Origin: Leucocoprinus leucothites
Taxonomy: Eukaryota > Basidiomycota > Agaricomycetes > Agaricales > Agaricaceae
Direction of reading: 5' to 3'
Assembly: GCA_013368445.1 (NCBI GenBank)
Contig: JAACJO010000031.1
Coordinates: 124,001-188,000 of the forward strand
DNA: 64,000 nt
In this document: one piece after another, positions 51,161-62,671 of the stretch
Position numbering within the stretch: the first letter of the stretch is position 1
Layout: every line of letters starts with the position of its first letter
Program-made: the position numbers and the translations under genes
Notes under the pieces: model-generated
What the model saw: only the letters and a program-made list of their open reading frames with translations
What the model was told of the DNA's origin: nothing
Database searches by the model: none

Positions 51161-52231
51161 TACTTCGTTCAGGTGGCGCGTCAAATTGCGGTGCTAGGCG
51201 GAATTAATGTCGGGCCGTCATTTACCCTCTCCTGGTAAAGAAGTGCTTGGTGGAATTGGCTATGGATCGTTTATAAAGCGAGTGAAGCCAGAGGGAGCTG
51301 GAATATAAAACCGGAGTGAATGAGATAGCTGGAATTTGAAGATGAACCTGTGTTCGACAACAGGGGATCCTAAGAGGTATAAGCCAGTGTGTTTCCTGGA
51401 AATAGATTTTTTGCACTTGTCGAACTGCTGTCGTGACATCTCGAATCCGCCTAGTTTTATCTTGTATCAACTTGAATTCGAGCACACAGAATCAAGATAT
51501 GCCCTCTTCCTTCTGCGCCGAAGGCCTCAGCGACGTCAGTTTGAGAGCACATCCGGTGATACGATTTGCTTTGCGCAAGCCATCTTCCACTAGGAGCGCA
51601 GGGAGCGGCGGGCCGAAGAGCTAGAGAGAAGACGGCGTTGGAGAAGAACAGCATTTGGTTGAAGAAGACAGAGAGCAGCTGGAGCGACAGTGTCGGAGGA
51701 CAGGCTTTCTGGTAGAACCATGTGCTCATCTGCCCGGGGGATTATTCAGGCGCACGCGATATGGTCATCAAAATAACAAGAAAAGCGCCAATAACTTTCC
51801 AAAGCTCGAGAAACTCTTGCATGAGATGTCCATATAAACGAGATGCCTGTTTCTTTCACTAAGATGACCCATTCACCGCGTCCGACGGCGACAGAAGAGA
51901 GGACGGTGGGAGCGGACGACAAAGACTTGACGTCACCGACATATAGATCAATGCCATCAAACATCAGTGTAGTTTCCATATCCAGCTAGACGCCGAATAC
52001 CACGTCTCTTCTTTAAACCGCCAACACACATTCTTGCTTTGCGACTCGACCGCTCCTTTCGCCTGACATACGATCCTCGTACTGCATATATGCCCTACTA
52101 CTGTCTTCACAAGATGACTGCAGCCGAATTTGGTCTTTCTTCGCCTCGGCTGCTGCTTGTTCTTTCTCTCCTTTGACCTAGCGATCCTACCTTTATCTCT
52201 TGTCCTTGACGCGTTATTCTATTGAATTAAC
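51161..52231. other. intergenic region
   Basis: Between the tRNA and the MFS pseudogene. Frames on both strands near 51340-51830 are Arg/Glu/Gln-rich (for example DREQLERQCRR) but cannot be joined into a convincing gene. The last 200 nt before 52232 are C/T-rich, promoter-like. Confidence 0.4.
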
Positions 52232-54325
52232 ATGCCGTCTGAGCCTATCGAGACCGAGTTTGCCAACCCACCAGTTCTAAGCCTGGAACAGGAAGAAGAG
52301 TATCATCAACTTGAACGAGCAGGCCCAGTCACCCGATTCTCGTCAACACATACGCAGGTATCAAGCCCTGCTGCCACTGGCTTACACGAACTGGAAAAAT
52401 CGTATTCAGAGAGCGGGTATTACGTTGTCAAATTTGAGAAGGGCAAACGTGAAGATCCGCGAGAATGGAGCCACACTCGTAAATGGTATTTCCTCTCTCT
52501 ACTCGCATATCCGGATATATACTGAAGATATTTTGGATTCAGGATAGTCACTTTGGGCGCAGCATTTCTCTGTCTCTCAGTTGCCATAGGCAGCTCTATC
52601 GTCACCGGCGAGTACGTCCTCTCTCTCTCTCCATCTACCGAACCCTACTGATAATACTCAGTATGCGCGGCCCAGCAATTGAATTCGGCACAACACAAAT
52701 TATAGCCAACCTCACTGTAACATGTTTCGTCATCGGTTTCGGTATCGGCCCACTGTTCTTCTCACCTCTATCGGAGCTCTACGGTCGGCGCCCAATTTAC
52801 GTGGTTTCCATGTTTTTGTATTTTATCTTCACTCTACCGAGTGCGCTGGCGAAGAACGCAGCAACTTTGATTGTAGCACGGCAAATTGCTGGTATTGCAG
52901 CTAGTGCGCCTGTGTGTAACGTTGGTGGAAGGTGAGTGGTATCTCGAGCTATTTATCTTTAAAGAAGCTGATTTGTATGTGATTGGATAGTGTTGCTGAT
53001 GTGTGGGCTGTCGAAGAATGTGGATTGCCTATGGCCGTATTCTCTGCTACGCTATTGTAAGTTCCCCCCCCTAAATCATTGTCACCCTCTGCTCACAACT
53101 GCTCCCCCTCTCTTTCTTTCCGTAGCATTGGACCTTGCTTAGGTCCCATGATCGGTGGCTGGATTGGGGAACTTGCAGGCTGGCGCTGGATTTGTACGTC
53201 TCCTTCCCCTTCCCTACCTCCTTTGAAACTTGCTCACATTTCCTCTCCTCCTAGACTGGGTCCTCTTCATCTTTGTCGGCTTCTGTTTTATCGTTGTTTG
53301 TATCGTCCTAGAAACTCTCGCTCCCGTTCTCCTTCGAAAGAAAGCCGAAAAGCTGAGAAAGGAAACGGGTGATGATAGGTATCGGACGCTGGAGGAGTTG
53401 GAGCGGATGAGTTTTGAGTAGATGTTGACGATTGCGTTAACGAGACCGCTGATTATGTTATTCACGGAGCCTATTGTGTTGTTTATGTCTTTCTGTGGGT
53501 ACAATTTCTATTCCCTCTGGAATGCGCGTGTCGGACGTTGGAGTTGACGTGTTTTGTGGTAGATCTGAGCTTTGTTTATGCGTTGTTGTACTTGATGTTC
53601 TTCGCTTTCCCGATTGCGTTTGAAGAGGGTTTTCGGCTGGGATGGTTGGTACGACGTTTACTAGTATCATGGCATGTCCTGTCCTATTCCACCTTATCGT
53701 CGTGATCCTGACGCGATTCGTTGGATAGATCGGCATCCTCGCAGCAGGGCTCTTCATGCCTTACCAAGAGAAACTCTACGCCAAAGCGACGAGACACGGA
53801 CACTACCCTGAGGCACGATTATTCCCCATGATGGCAGGCGCATTGTACGTCCCTCCCTCCTCTTCCGCACTCCTCACTCACTTACATCTCCCTTCTCCCC
53901 ACTTCCTATCAAACAGCATGATGCCTGCCTCCATGTTCATGTTTGCATTCACCGGAGCCTACCCCTGAGTACACTGGATCGCACCCTGCATCGCCGGGAC
54001 GCTCTTCGGCTTCAGCATGATTCTCGTCTACGTCTCCGCCAACTCATACATCATTGATTCTTATAGCGACTTTGGTGCCTCTGCGATGGCTGCGAAAACG
54101 TTTATGAGGAGTGAGATGGGGGCGATTGTTCCGTTGTTTGTGAATCCGATGTTTCATAATATGGGATTTCAGTGGGCGGGGTTGTTGTTGGCGTGTATGG
54201 GGGTGCTGATTTGTCCGATGCCGTTTGTGTTTTGGAGGTTTGGGGAGAGGGTTAGGCTTGGGAGTAGGTTGGCGAGTAAGGGTGTGAAGGGAGGGAGTGG
54301 GAGGGGTGGTGGGGAGAAGTGTTGA
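52232..54325 (+). pseudogene. MFS (DHA1-type) drug/H+ antiporter, disrupted
   Basis: Exons 52232-52485, 52543-52611, 52662-52931, 52991-53056 and 53126-53193, then 53255 onward, encode a 12-span major facilitator of the fungal polyamine/multidrug DHA1 group. Marks are the soluble N-terminus, then PREWSHTRKW, motif A SPLSELYGRRPIY, IGPCLGPMIGGWIGELAGWRW, TRPLIMLFTEPIVLFMS, and a normal C-terminus (MFHNMGFQWAGLLLA). Three lesions are visible. An in-frame TAG lies at 53419-53421 where the loop before ALTRPL should continue. A frameshift lies near 53621-53632 between AFPIAFEE and GFSAGMVGTTF. A TGA at 53966-53968 stands where AYP-W-VHWIAP expects Trp. Intron 53672-53728 would use a GC donor. Residues elsewhere are well conserved, so inactivation looks recent. 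Sequencing error could explain one lesion but hardly three. Confidence 0.85.
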
Positions 54326-55074
54326 GTGGTGGTGATGGTGGTGGCTTTCCGTATCCTAATTTTTCGTGAGGATGATTGGAGGATGGGTGGTTCTTTTTCT
54401 TTTTCCTACTTCAATTTTTGGATATATTCGCATATAATTTTGTTTTGGATCACTCACAATGTAATACACAATATAAATATTAAACATCGAACGTCATGTA
54501 TTTGTTCTGAAGGAAACTTACTAGACTATGAAGTACATCGCTTAGCGGCATCTCGACGCTTGCCGGCCTGATCTTGACAACACGGCATTAAGATGCTCAC
54601 GGTTCTGTTCGCGCTTCTCAGTCCGCTTCTCATCCAGTCGGGCCTTCAGGTCTCCACATCATTCAGATCTCCTTCATATTGGACTTCATTCATGCTTCGA
54701 GCTTGTCAGGATCCTTACTCGGTCATGATGCATGATGGACAGAACCGACTTTGACAAATTCCATAATCGCATCAAAGAGACGTCAGGCCCCGAGTAGTTT
54801 AGCTTGATCTTACCTGTCATCACCGGCATGGCTTCTTCACTTCTGGATCAGAGAACGCAACACTTCTCATGAGAGCATTGGGTCATTATACAGCAACAAA
54901 GTACTAGGCTAAACGAGAGTCTCTTGACAGATGGCACGGAAAACACAACAACCTTCGATTCCGACTCCAAGTCTCCACCGAATGCTCTCCTCGACAAACT
55001 TTGCATCCCCTGATCAGGCCATCAACGACTTCACAACACCTCTCGTGTACAAATAACTCCCGCTGAGCCTACGC
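54326..55074. other. intergenic region
   Basis: Downstream of the MFS pseudogene. No gene was recognised. Confidence 0.5.
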
Positions 55075-55251
55075 TCACTGGCAACAGGTCCAGTAGTAGC
55101 CCTTGTGTGTCGCTTCCCAACCTGAGGGACACGCGTGCTTGTGGAACCAGTGAGCGTTAAGGCACTTCTCGCCTGTGGTTTCGGCGGCAATGGCACCCTG
55201 AGCGGCGAGCATGGTGACGACGGTGGAAATGAGAGCGAGGCTGAACTTCAT
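55075..55251 (-). CDS. small secreted cysteine-rich protein, WTCC family copy C
   Basis: A single exon of 58 aa. ATG 55251 is in good context (CACCATGAAG). The signal peptide is MKFSLALISTVVTMLAAQ, ending near AIAA. The mature part of about 35 residues has four cysteines, C-x10-C-x14-CC, and ends YYWTCCQ. It aligns with copies A and B if Cys2 is replaced by His and Cys4 by Tyr, with the other spacings matching exactly (x3, x6, x11). A likely 5' leader intron lies at 55284-55352 (GTACGT...CACACAG), and a TATATA stands near 55434-55440. It is predicted to be secreted; the function is unknown. The coding region is too short for many gene finders. Confidence 0.75.
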   Translation of the reverse strand: MKFSLALISTVVTMLAAQGAIAAETTGEKCLNAHWFHKHACPSGWEATHKGYYWTCCQ

Positions 55252-57710
55252 GGTGATTGGGTAATAGGTATAAATTAGCTTGTCTGTGTGAGAAGAGGAG
55301 GTTAGTGAGCTGCAGATTCGTTGTAAAGGGATCCGAGAATGGGAGAACGTACAGAGGTCGACTAGATGAAGTGTAAGGTCAACTTGGGGTGGAAGCTCCT
55401 CCCGACTTTTGTTTCGGGGGCGTTATATATACTCCTTGGAGGGCAGTTCGCTAACCCCCGACATGAGCGCAATTCAGTACTGATGTATTTTTGGCTTAGT
55501 TAAGTGCTGAAACGACTGATGCTTCTAGCCCAAACGTGGGACGGGTCGGCGCTACTTTGACAGATGCGCTGATTCCTTGACACCAGGCATGATGACTTCA
55601 GCGGATTTATTAGTGGCAACAGCTCAGTAACACGAACGGATGTTTAGATGTTGCTCAATTGACGTCATGTAATGAGGATCCTTCAGGTTGAGAGAGGGAT
55701 TCATTCGACCCTACTTTATTCCCCAAAAGTATTCAAAATTCAATATCAAAGGGGCCGACGGCTGACCCACTATGGAATCCGCTGAGAAGAGTATTTGTAA
55801 GGTTCTACTGTGACATTCTAGGGCGATATAAACCCAGGGAACCTTCGCGAAACGGACACTAAGAATCGAATCTCAACCTTAGCCCGTCCCACCAGTGGCA
55901 CCTGTGCGAGTCATCATTTGCCGTAAACTTCTCCACCTCGGTTCTCGATAAATTCCTTGAGGCTGATGTAGTAGTAGTGAAGGGAACCGGAAAGAGGATT
56001 TTACACGTTCAAACACACTGGCTGCTGGCCCTGGGTTACGCGGCCGCTCCTCCGGCTCAGTCGTCGTACGAGCTCGCTGAACATTGATAGTATCTTTAAC
56101 GATCCCGAGGGCCGAAAGCAGTGCTTCTGACTGCTTCATGACGGGTATGCGACTTCGCCGGGGAAGACAACCATCTAAGCATCGCTTCTAGCGTTCCTTG
56201 ATCGAGCTCAAAGAGAGACAATAGGATCTGGTGAGGTAAGCCCTTTTCTGAGCCGTATCATGTACACTTGCATGGAAGATAGGAGGCTAACTGAGCAAGG
56301 AGCTGGAGTAGACGTTAATATCCGGTGCCAGCTTGCGCATTCGCCTATCCAATCCTCGAGTACCAGGTGTAAACAGGGTCCGATACTGCGGAGTGCCTAC
56401 ACGTGAGCAGGTGTTGGAGGTGAGTGAAAGGGTGGATGTGTTGCGGGAAATATTGCAGCCAGAGGCACGGCACAACAACACTCCCCATTGATGGCTCAGC
56501 TATGTAATCTGTCCGGAAACAACTCTTCCATCACTGTCAGGCACAAGCGAGATGATTGCAATGCCAACAGTCGACCGTGACATCATATCATTCCTAACCA
56601 GCGCAGTCGGCAGAGTGAAATGCACGTCGCAAAGGCAAGGAGATTGTAGAATAGGACCATTGTATTCGGATATGCGGAAACGAGAGGAACGATCAATCAA
56701 TGTCAACAGTGAAGCCGATGTTGCGAGGAGGTTGGCATATGAGGGTTTGAGAGTTTGTTGTCCGTTTGAGTCGAGAGTTCTGCGGGAGAGGAGAAGCGAC
56801 ATATGGGCCTTCGGATGACGGTGGATTTGTCTACCACGATCAAGAGAGGTATCACGGTAAATTTTCTTGGAATACGTTTTGCAAGCCGTCGTCAGCAGGA
56901 CCTGACACTTTCCTCCGTATTGATGAGAACCGCGGGCGTTCACGTTTGAGCTATTGGTGCTCATCCTCTTATTTCCTTGTTCGGGATTAGCAAATAGATG
57001 GATTCTGATCCATAGGTTCAGACGATATGTTATACCAGTAGAGAGCAACAGGTCAAGGACGAGAAATAGGGGTGGGCCCGTCAAGGAAGGGATTCAAAGG
57101 AGAGAACGAAGAACGAAGAACATCAAAAGCGAAGAAGGACAAATTTCTTCTAGCTTCAGCCACGAGAGAATATGTATGCGACACGAGTATCGTCCGTCGG
57201 CGAGAGGAGCGGCCGAGCACACGGACCAGGAATATATGTTGACAGTTCCAGGAAAAGACATCATTTTCGGTGCCAGGCCAAATGCGGGTTGTGATGAATT
57301 TTTGATCGAATTTGATTGGTGATGTCAAGTGGTAGTGCTTAGCGCTTGATACTCGCTCTCTCGAGGCACAGATTTCCTTGGGTGGGTCGTGAAATACCCA
57401 GCGCTTTGAAGCTATTTTTAAAGGGCTCTTAGCTTGGTGCTGCTCGCAAACACACAAATACATTTTCTTTCGTTCTACTGAAAGTCTGACTCCCCGACAC
57501 TGCCGCCCTGCGAGGGTATGCTATGAAAACGGATTCTACCCTTTCAGCTGAATCCCATTCCTGGGCATGACCGCCAGTCATTTCAGACGCAAAACGACTC
57601 AAAGACATGTATGGTTAATTCAGAGCAGCTGGTAGCAATTTGGACATAAGCCCGCGCCCCCGCGCGATGACCTGCGCCTCCGGAATATAACAGACCCACC
57701 TAACACCATG
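55252..57710. other. 2.4 kb region, possible degraded gene
   Basis: This starts with the leader of copy C. Minus-strand frames at 56287-56481 and 55879-56139 look protein-like (GTPQYRTLFTPGTRGLDRRM; IVKDTINVQRARTTTEPEER). I could not join them into a full gene or name a family. They may be remnants. Confidence 0.35.
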
Positions 57711-57806
57711 GGGCACATGGTGTAGTTGGTTATCACGCCCGCTTAGCATCACTCTCTCTGAAATGCCAAGTTGCGGGCGGTCCCCGTTCAATTCCGGGTG
57801 TGTCCA
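57711..57806 (+). tRNA. tRNA-Ala (AGC) with intron, T-stem defect
   Basis: The acceptor stem, D-arm and anticodon arm are the same as in the locus at 51065-51160, including G3-U70 and loop TTAGCA. It has a different 23-nt intron. The T-arm reads CCCCG-TTCAATT-CCGGG: one G is missing relative to the other copy, leaving a four-base variable loop and a C-C mismatch in the stem. It may be a weak tRNA or a tRNA pseudogene. Confidence 0.75.
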
Positions 57807-58135
57807 GTCCCATTCATACTTGCTCTTATTTTTTTTTTCTATTCAGGTGAGACTGGATTAAAAACGAAACTTAAGCCGAGCAGTGTGCAACCTTCCGGGG
57901 GCTAAAGTCCTTACTGTTCCGTATCGATCCAAATCACCAACGGACATAATCACCTAGTAGGTGGTTCTCATGTCATGCTATTACCGGTGTCTCCGGTGAC
58001 CCTACGTCTTCTTCCTTTTGGGCACTCGCATCCAAAGCAAATTTTGTCATTGTCGTCGTAACATTTCGCAGTGATCTGTTCCCACGTATTCCACCACCAG
58101 ACCGTGACAAGAATGTTCAATTAACATCCGCCCGG
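57807..58135. other. short intergenic region
   Basis: Between the tRNA and the 3' end of the first FMO gene. Nothing was recognised beyond a T-run at about 57829-57838 just after the tRNA, which would serve as a Pol III terminator. Confidence 0.5.
57829..57838 (+). terminator. Pol III terminator of tRNA-Ala
   Basis: An uninterrupted T-run follows the tRNA at about 22 nt. Eukaryotic Pol III stops at such runs. Confidence 0.5.
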
Positions 58136-60504
58136 CTACCAATAATCGTTATGCAAATCATAATCCATCTCAGCTTCATCTCCATTCGCCAAAAAGTCTG
58201 CAAATGCATGTTCAGTACCAGGAATGGTCACATTACGAACAAGCCTAGGGTCTCCAAACCAGGCGCGGATCCATAGGGGAAGTACTTGGGAAAGTCTGTT
58301 AAAGATCCAAGATATATGACTTTAGTTAGGGCAGAATTGGAGGGACAAATGCGTACTCGAAAGGTAGTCCATCAATCTGACGCCCTCCATATTGGGCGGC
58401 AGCGGCATTCAACCAGCCTCGGAAGTAAGTTATCATGTCTGTCGAATGATTAAGCTATCGGTACGCTATCGAGCGATCGGAGTTCAAGTAGAGTGACACG
58501 CACCATCCTCTCGTTTCCCAAGGAACGAGAACAATTTTCCATATCCAATCTCTTCCACCCTCTTACGGTACAGACCCCACATCTCTTCTTGCATTGGTAA
58601 ACGAGCCTTCCCAGCCCAAACCATGGACATTGCAAATGATTGGAACTCGGAGTATGCAAAGGTGAACGTTCCCATATTTGCTATCAACAAAACTCGTGAG
58701 TTCTGGATCGTGCTCACTGTGAAATAGACGCGACACACCATTGACAAATGCAAGTGTCGGATTGTCAATATAGAACGTGTCGAGATGAAGCGACCGTAGA
58801 TGACTCCCGTCCGTGACGATAGGCTTTATAAGGGTATCCTCAGGTGCTTCACCTGTCCGCCCAAGTGTAGGGTTATGATATTCTGGCAAAAACGGATAGG
58901 TGTAATGGTACCCAGTTGCAAACAGCACATGATCAATGCCATATAGGATAGTACCATCCACCAGCTCGATAGCTGAGGTTTGAATTGTTGTAGAGGGAGG
59001 ATGAAAACGTTTGATCTCGGTGACGACAGAGACGTTGAAGGGAGCAGGCGGATCCAGCGAACAACTGATGGCCAGTTGACGGCATCTACAGAGTTAAATG
59101 AGTGATAGGCAGTTTCCTCGGAGGGTATCTGGGCTTCGCTCACCAGGCCCAGGCTAAAGCATCATTTAAATTAGGAACTGAAGTGTAACCAGTAGAGGAA
59201 CCACCTACTCGAACAGACTGATAGATTTTCGCGGCTTGAGCACTCATTTCACGGGATATCTGAGTCCCACTGGCCTGGAATGCGAATCAACCGGGGAGCA
59301 CAGTCAATTATCAATCTACTCACGGCAGCACCAACAATTAGAACTGTCTTGCCAGCGTAGTTCTCTGGATGACGGTATTGTCTTGAGTGCAAAATGCTAT
59401 CAGGAAATTGCTTCCCCCATGCCTCCAGTCCTTCGATTCTAGGGATATTGGGTGCATTATAGCGACCGCTAGCGACAACAATTGCATCGAATTCCTGCCA
59501 GTATCATCTTAACGTCACTGCTACGAGGATTATACGAAAAAAGTTACTGACCTGTTTGTCCCAAGTTGCACGATTCCGACCGCCCTCGATTTTCTCTAAC
59601 TCCTTCGTGATCAGAGTCCACCCAATCTGTTTGCCAGCTAAATCGAGTCGCTTCTCGACGAGCTCAACGCGAGTATTATAGGAAATGTCTGAACTGTCGT
59701 CGTTCGTGTTGACACCATTCCAGGAAGCGAATGCTCGGAGATAGCGGCCAACCTTGGCTTGTGAAGTGACTGTCGAGATATTGGGAGGCTCAGTCGGTTT
59801 TGAGATAAGATAAGAGAGGTGAAGACGGCGCACACCACTCAGTTCCCTCTGGCCAAGGAAACCCGCGAACCTAAGATATGTTTAACGAAAGCATCAACGG
59901 TGATGAACCATTGGTTGCACCTCTTGAGTTGGCTATTTCTACGTGAGCACATATAATCAGCTCTGAAGAAGTAGACACTCACAGCAGGACCGTTGGTAGT
60001 TAGCCCCTCCCAAATTGGCTTCGGTGCTCTGTGCGACCTTCTTTGATATGCACACCAAGTTTGATTATGATATTCTTCAACATAAGGAAATTCGGCATCT
60101 GGAGGCGGTAAAGAGGGCTGGAAATCTGCTATCTCGATGGGTGCATTGGGAATGGAGGCATCGAGAGGGATTTGGTCCGTATAGTGCCACGTTCCACCTG
60201 GGAGATAGTCCCGCTCAAATATGTGAACGTCGAAACCGTCCTTCTTGAGTTCGCGGTACGCGGTAATGCCCCTACAAATTCTCTTATAAGATTCCACAGT
60301 TTACCTGCAGGAGAACTATGGTACTTACCCCACACCAGCTCCGATAACAGCAACTCGCTTCACTGGCCAACCAGGCTTGTAGGTCTTCTTGGGTGAATGT
60401 AGCTCACTGTCCAGAAGGTATTTGAACACTGATTGTGAGGATAATGCTACAGGGATGATTGCCGTAAGAAGTAACAGGATATTTGAGGCGTACGGGCCTC
60501 TCAT
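58136..60504 (-). CDS. flavin-containing monooxygenase FMO-1
   Basis: A FAD- and NADPH-dependent oxygenase that would oxidise N, S or carbonyl groups of small metabolites. The first exon 60504-60329 encodes a hydrophobic N-terminus (NILLLLTAIIPVAL) and VAVIGAGV. Exon 2 (60271-59983) continues GGITAYRELKKDGFDVHIFE and PGGTWHY, completing the FAD Rossmann motif. Later segments are RGFPWPEGTEW, SGRYNAPNIPRIEGLEAW, TVLIVGAAASGTQISRE (NADPH site), LFATGYHYTYPFLPEYHNP, FTFAYSEFQSFAMSMVWAGK and a final exon ending LHNDYW. Two joins are unresolved. At 59871-59982 there could be one intron or two flanking a 24-nt exon. Near 59040-59215, no GT-AG choice I tried gives a clean phase without a tiny exon. 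The second problem could mean a frameshift, so gene integrity is not certain. Confidence 0.8.
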
Positions 60505-60951
60505 CTCGAGAGGATATTATGGTGCATGTATGACAAGCGTCATGATAGTTTAACGGCTAGACGCCCATATCGGGATTTCCCGACTTGTGCCATATCTTTT
60601 CGAGTGTCGGGTGGCCCAAACCACAGAGAACTTGCCGGTTAAGTGATTGATACTCGGGGTATTTAAATGCGGCTATTCCTATTTTCGCAATTAAAATCAT
60701 CGATCAATGAATATTAATTAGCCTTTGGCTGGATTTGGCGTGGGCGCACCACTAACGAATGCAGTGAGAGTCAAACCGAAGTTAAACGGAGTGGACGTAG
60801 ATGACTGAGTCCATCCATAAGTACAAGCTGTAAAGAACCCTCAGGTGCTTCACATATCCAGCAGAGTGATGGCCTAAGTACACGAAACGGTATATGATGC
60901 ATAAGTAGGGTCGCTGTCAACCGCAGGAAAGGATTCAAGTGGTATGGCACC
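60505..60951. other. intergenic region containing an FMO remnant
   Basis: Shared upstream region of the two divergent FMO genes. 60775-60925 holds a decayed FMO fragment, listed separately. Confidence 0.5.
60775..60925 (-). pseudogene. decayed fragment of an FMO-1-like gene
   Basis: Reverse-strand sequence matches FMO-1 around 58777-58930. An identical run CCTCAGGTGCTTCAC and the GTAGATGACT block are shared. At protein level CEAPEGSL and DGLSHLRPLRL stand for the intact GEAPEDTL and DGSHLRSLHL. No flanking exons are preserved. Confidence 0.5.
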
Positions 60952-62671
60952 ATGAGGCGTCAATCAAGTAATAGATTAATACCTGTACCCGTACAAGAAT
61001 TAGCGCGCATTTCGGAAGTTTCCTCTTTGGTATACACCAACGCGTCGGTGGTGTTGTGATGTCGAGCCCCCACTTCCACCATCCAGAGTTCTCATCATCG
61101 GTGCAGGTCCAGCAGGTCTTGTCTCCTACCGCAACTTATCCGCCCGCGGCAAATTTGCCGAGGTAAAGCTCTATGAGCGCCGAGATGACATTGGCGGTGT
61201 TTGGTCTGTAGCCACTGGCAACTTGCTGTCGAGGATCATGCTGATTACGATCGTCCAATTCACAGGTACCTGGATAACAACGAGATAGTAAATTCCTCTT
61301 GCACCTCAGCCCCTCCACGCTGGCCATCTCCCGCCTATCCAGGTCTAATCGGCAACGTTCTCCCCGAATTCCTATCCTTCTCCCAATTTCCCTTCCCAAA
61401 TCCTACAAACCCAAACCAGCCATTCCCCACACTTTTCGAGACACACGACTACTTGCGCAACTTCGCAGAACCTTTCCTCAAAAATGGTAAAATCAAACTG
61501 AATATCGAAGTCATGCGCGTCGAGGAGCAGGAGAACGGGGGGTGGAAGGTTGAAATTAGGGATTGGAATGATGGGGTGGGAGAGTCGAGAGTCGAAGATT
61601 GGGATGCTGTTGTTCTTGCTGTTGGATGGTATGATCACCCAGTGTGGCCTAGTACACCTGGTCTAGATGTCTTGCGAGAGAAGTGTCTCGCGCAACATGC
61701 CAAGTGGTATCGAGGTCCTCAAGGTTACGAAGACAAGGTATATCTTCTCTCGTCTATGTATAATCATTTTAGAACTTATGGTAGACCTGTATCAGCGCGT
61801 GTTGGTGGTAGGCAACGCCAACTCTGGCAACGAAATCTGTGCGCATCTAGCACCACTTGCACGTACTCCGGTATACCAATCAATCCGTCGACCTGCGTTC
61901 CCTGGGTTCCCAAGTTTACCAGACGATCGAATACACATGGTCGCTCCCGTCGCTCGTTTCGGGCTCTCGCCTTCCCCTTACATTCCCCACTCTTCCACCG
62001 CCACCGATAGCAGCTCATCCGAACGAGGCGGCACAGATAAGATCATCGCCCACTTACAAGACGGAACCATCTTGACCGATATCGACTTTGTATTCATTGC
62101 GACGGGGTACGAGCCCAATCCTGACTTTGTCCATGTCTTCGATCCGAATACCACCTCTCACTCACCTTCCACTGAGGCTTCCAAAGGGAGGGATCTCATG
62201 CGTCTCATGGACCAAAACCCAGACTTAGAAACCGGCACTCGCGTCCCATCTCTCCACCAACACATTTTGTACGCCCACAACCCCACCCTCGCATTCATCG
62301 GTTCCCCAATGTCATTCACACCTTTCCCCATCAATGACATATCCTCACTCTGGCTCTCCCTCATTTGGTCTCTCACCATCCCTCTTCCAGAGGACTTACT
62401 CCATTATGAAACAACCAGACTAGAGAAAATAAAAAAGTGGAGAGAGAGTGTAGATAACCCATCTGCGTTGTATGCGTATAGAGTGTTAGGTATAGAGGAG
62501 GAAGAATATGCGGAGAGTTTGAGGAGGGAGGTTATCAGTGTGAGACCTGAGATGGAGGAGTGGTTTGAGATGAGGTGGGCGCCGAGGGAGTTGAGGAGAA
62601 CGTGGAGGGAGAGGATGTATCCGATGAAATTGGAGGCGCTGAGGTATGCGAGGGATCATGGGAGGAATTGA
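60952..62671 (+). CDS. flavin-containing monooxygenase FMO-2
   Basis: Model: exons 60952-61029, 61067-61203, 61266-61737, 61796-62671; 520 aa, phases agree. It is a dimethylaniline-monooxygenase-like FAD/NADPH enzyme acting on small metabolites. Motifs in order are VLIIGAGPAGLVSYRNLSAR (FAD), YERRDDIGGVWY, AVVLAVGWYDHPVWPSTPG, VLVVGNANSGNEICAHLAP (NADPH) and DFVFIATGYEPNPDF. A helical Glu/Arg-rich C-terminus follows. The last three exons are secure. The first exon and its 37-nt intron are inferred because the ATG at 61059 is out of frame with the FAD motif. If that exon is wrong, the gene has another start or a frameshift right after it. The gene is divergent from FMO-1 and only distantly similar to it. 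Confidence 0.82.

Noticed and set aside
52232..54325. Programmed stop readthrough as an explanation of the MFS stops
   Set aside because: Two different stop codons plus a frameshift in one gene fit decay better than recoding.
56552..57084. Long overlapping frames on both strands
   Set aside because: Mirror-image open frames with no domain; the length is likely due to chance lack of stops.
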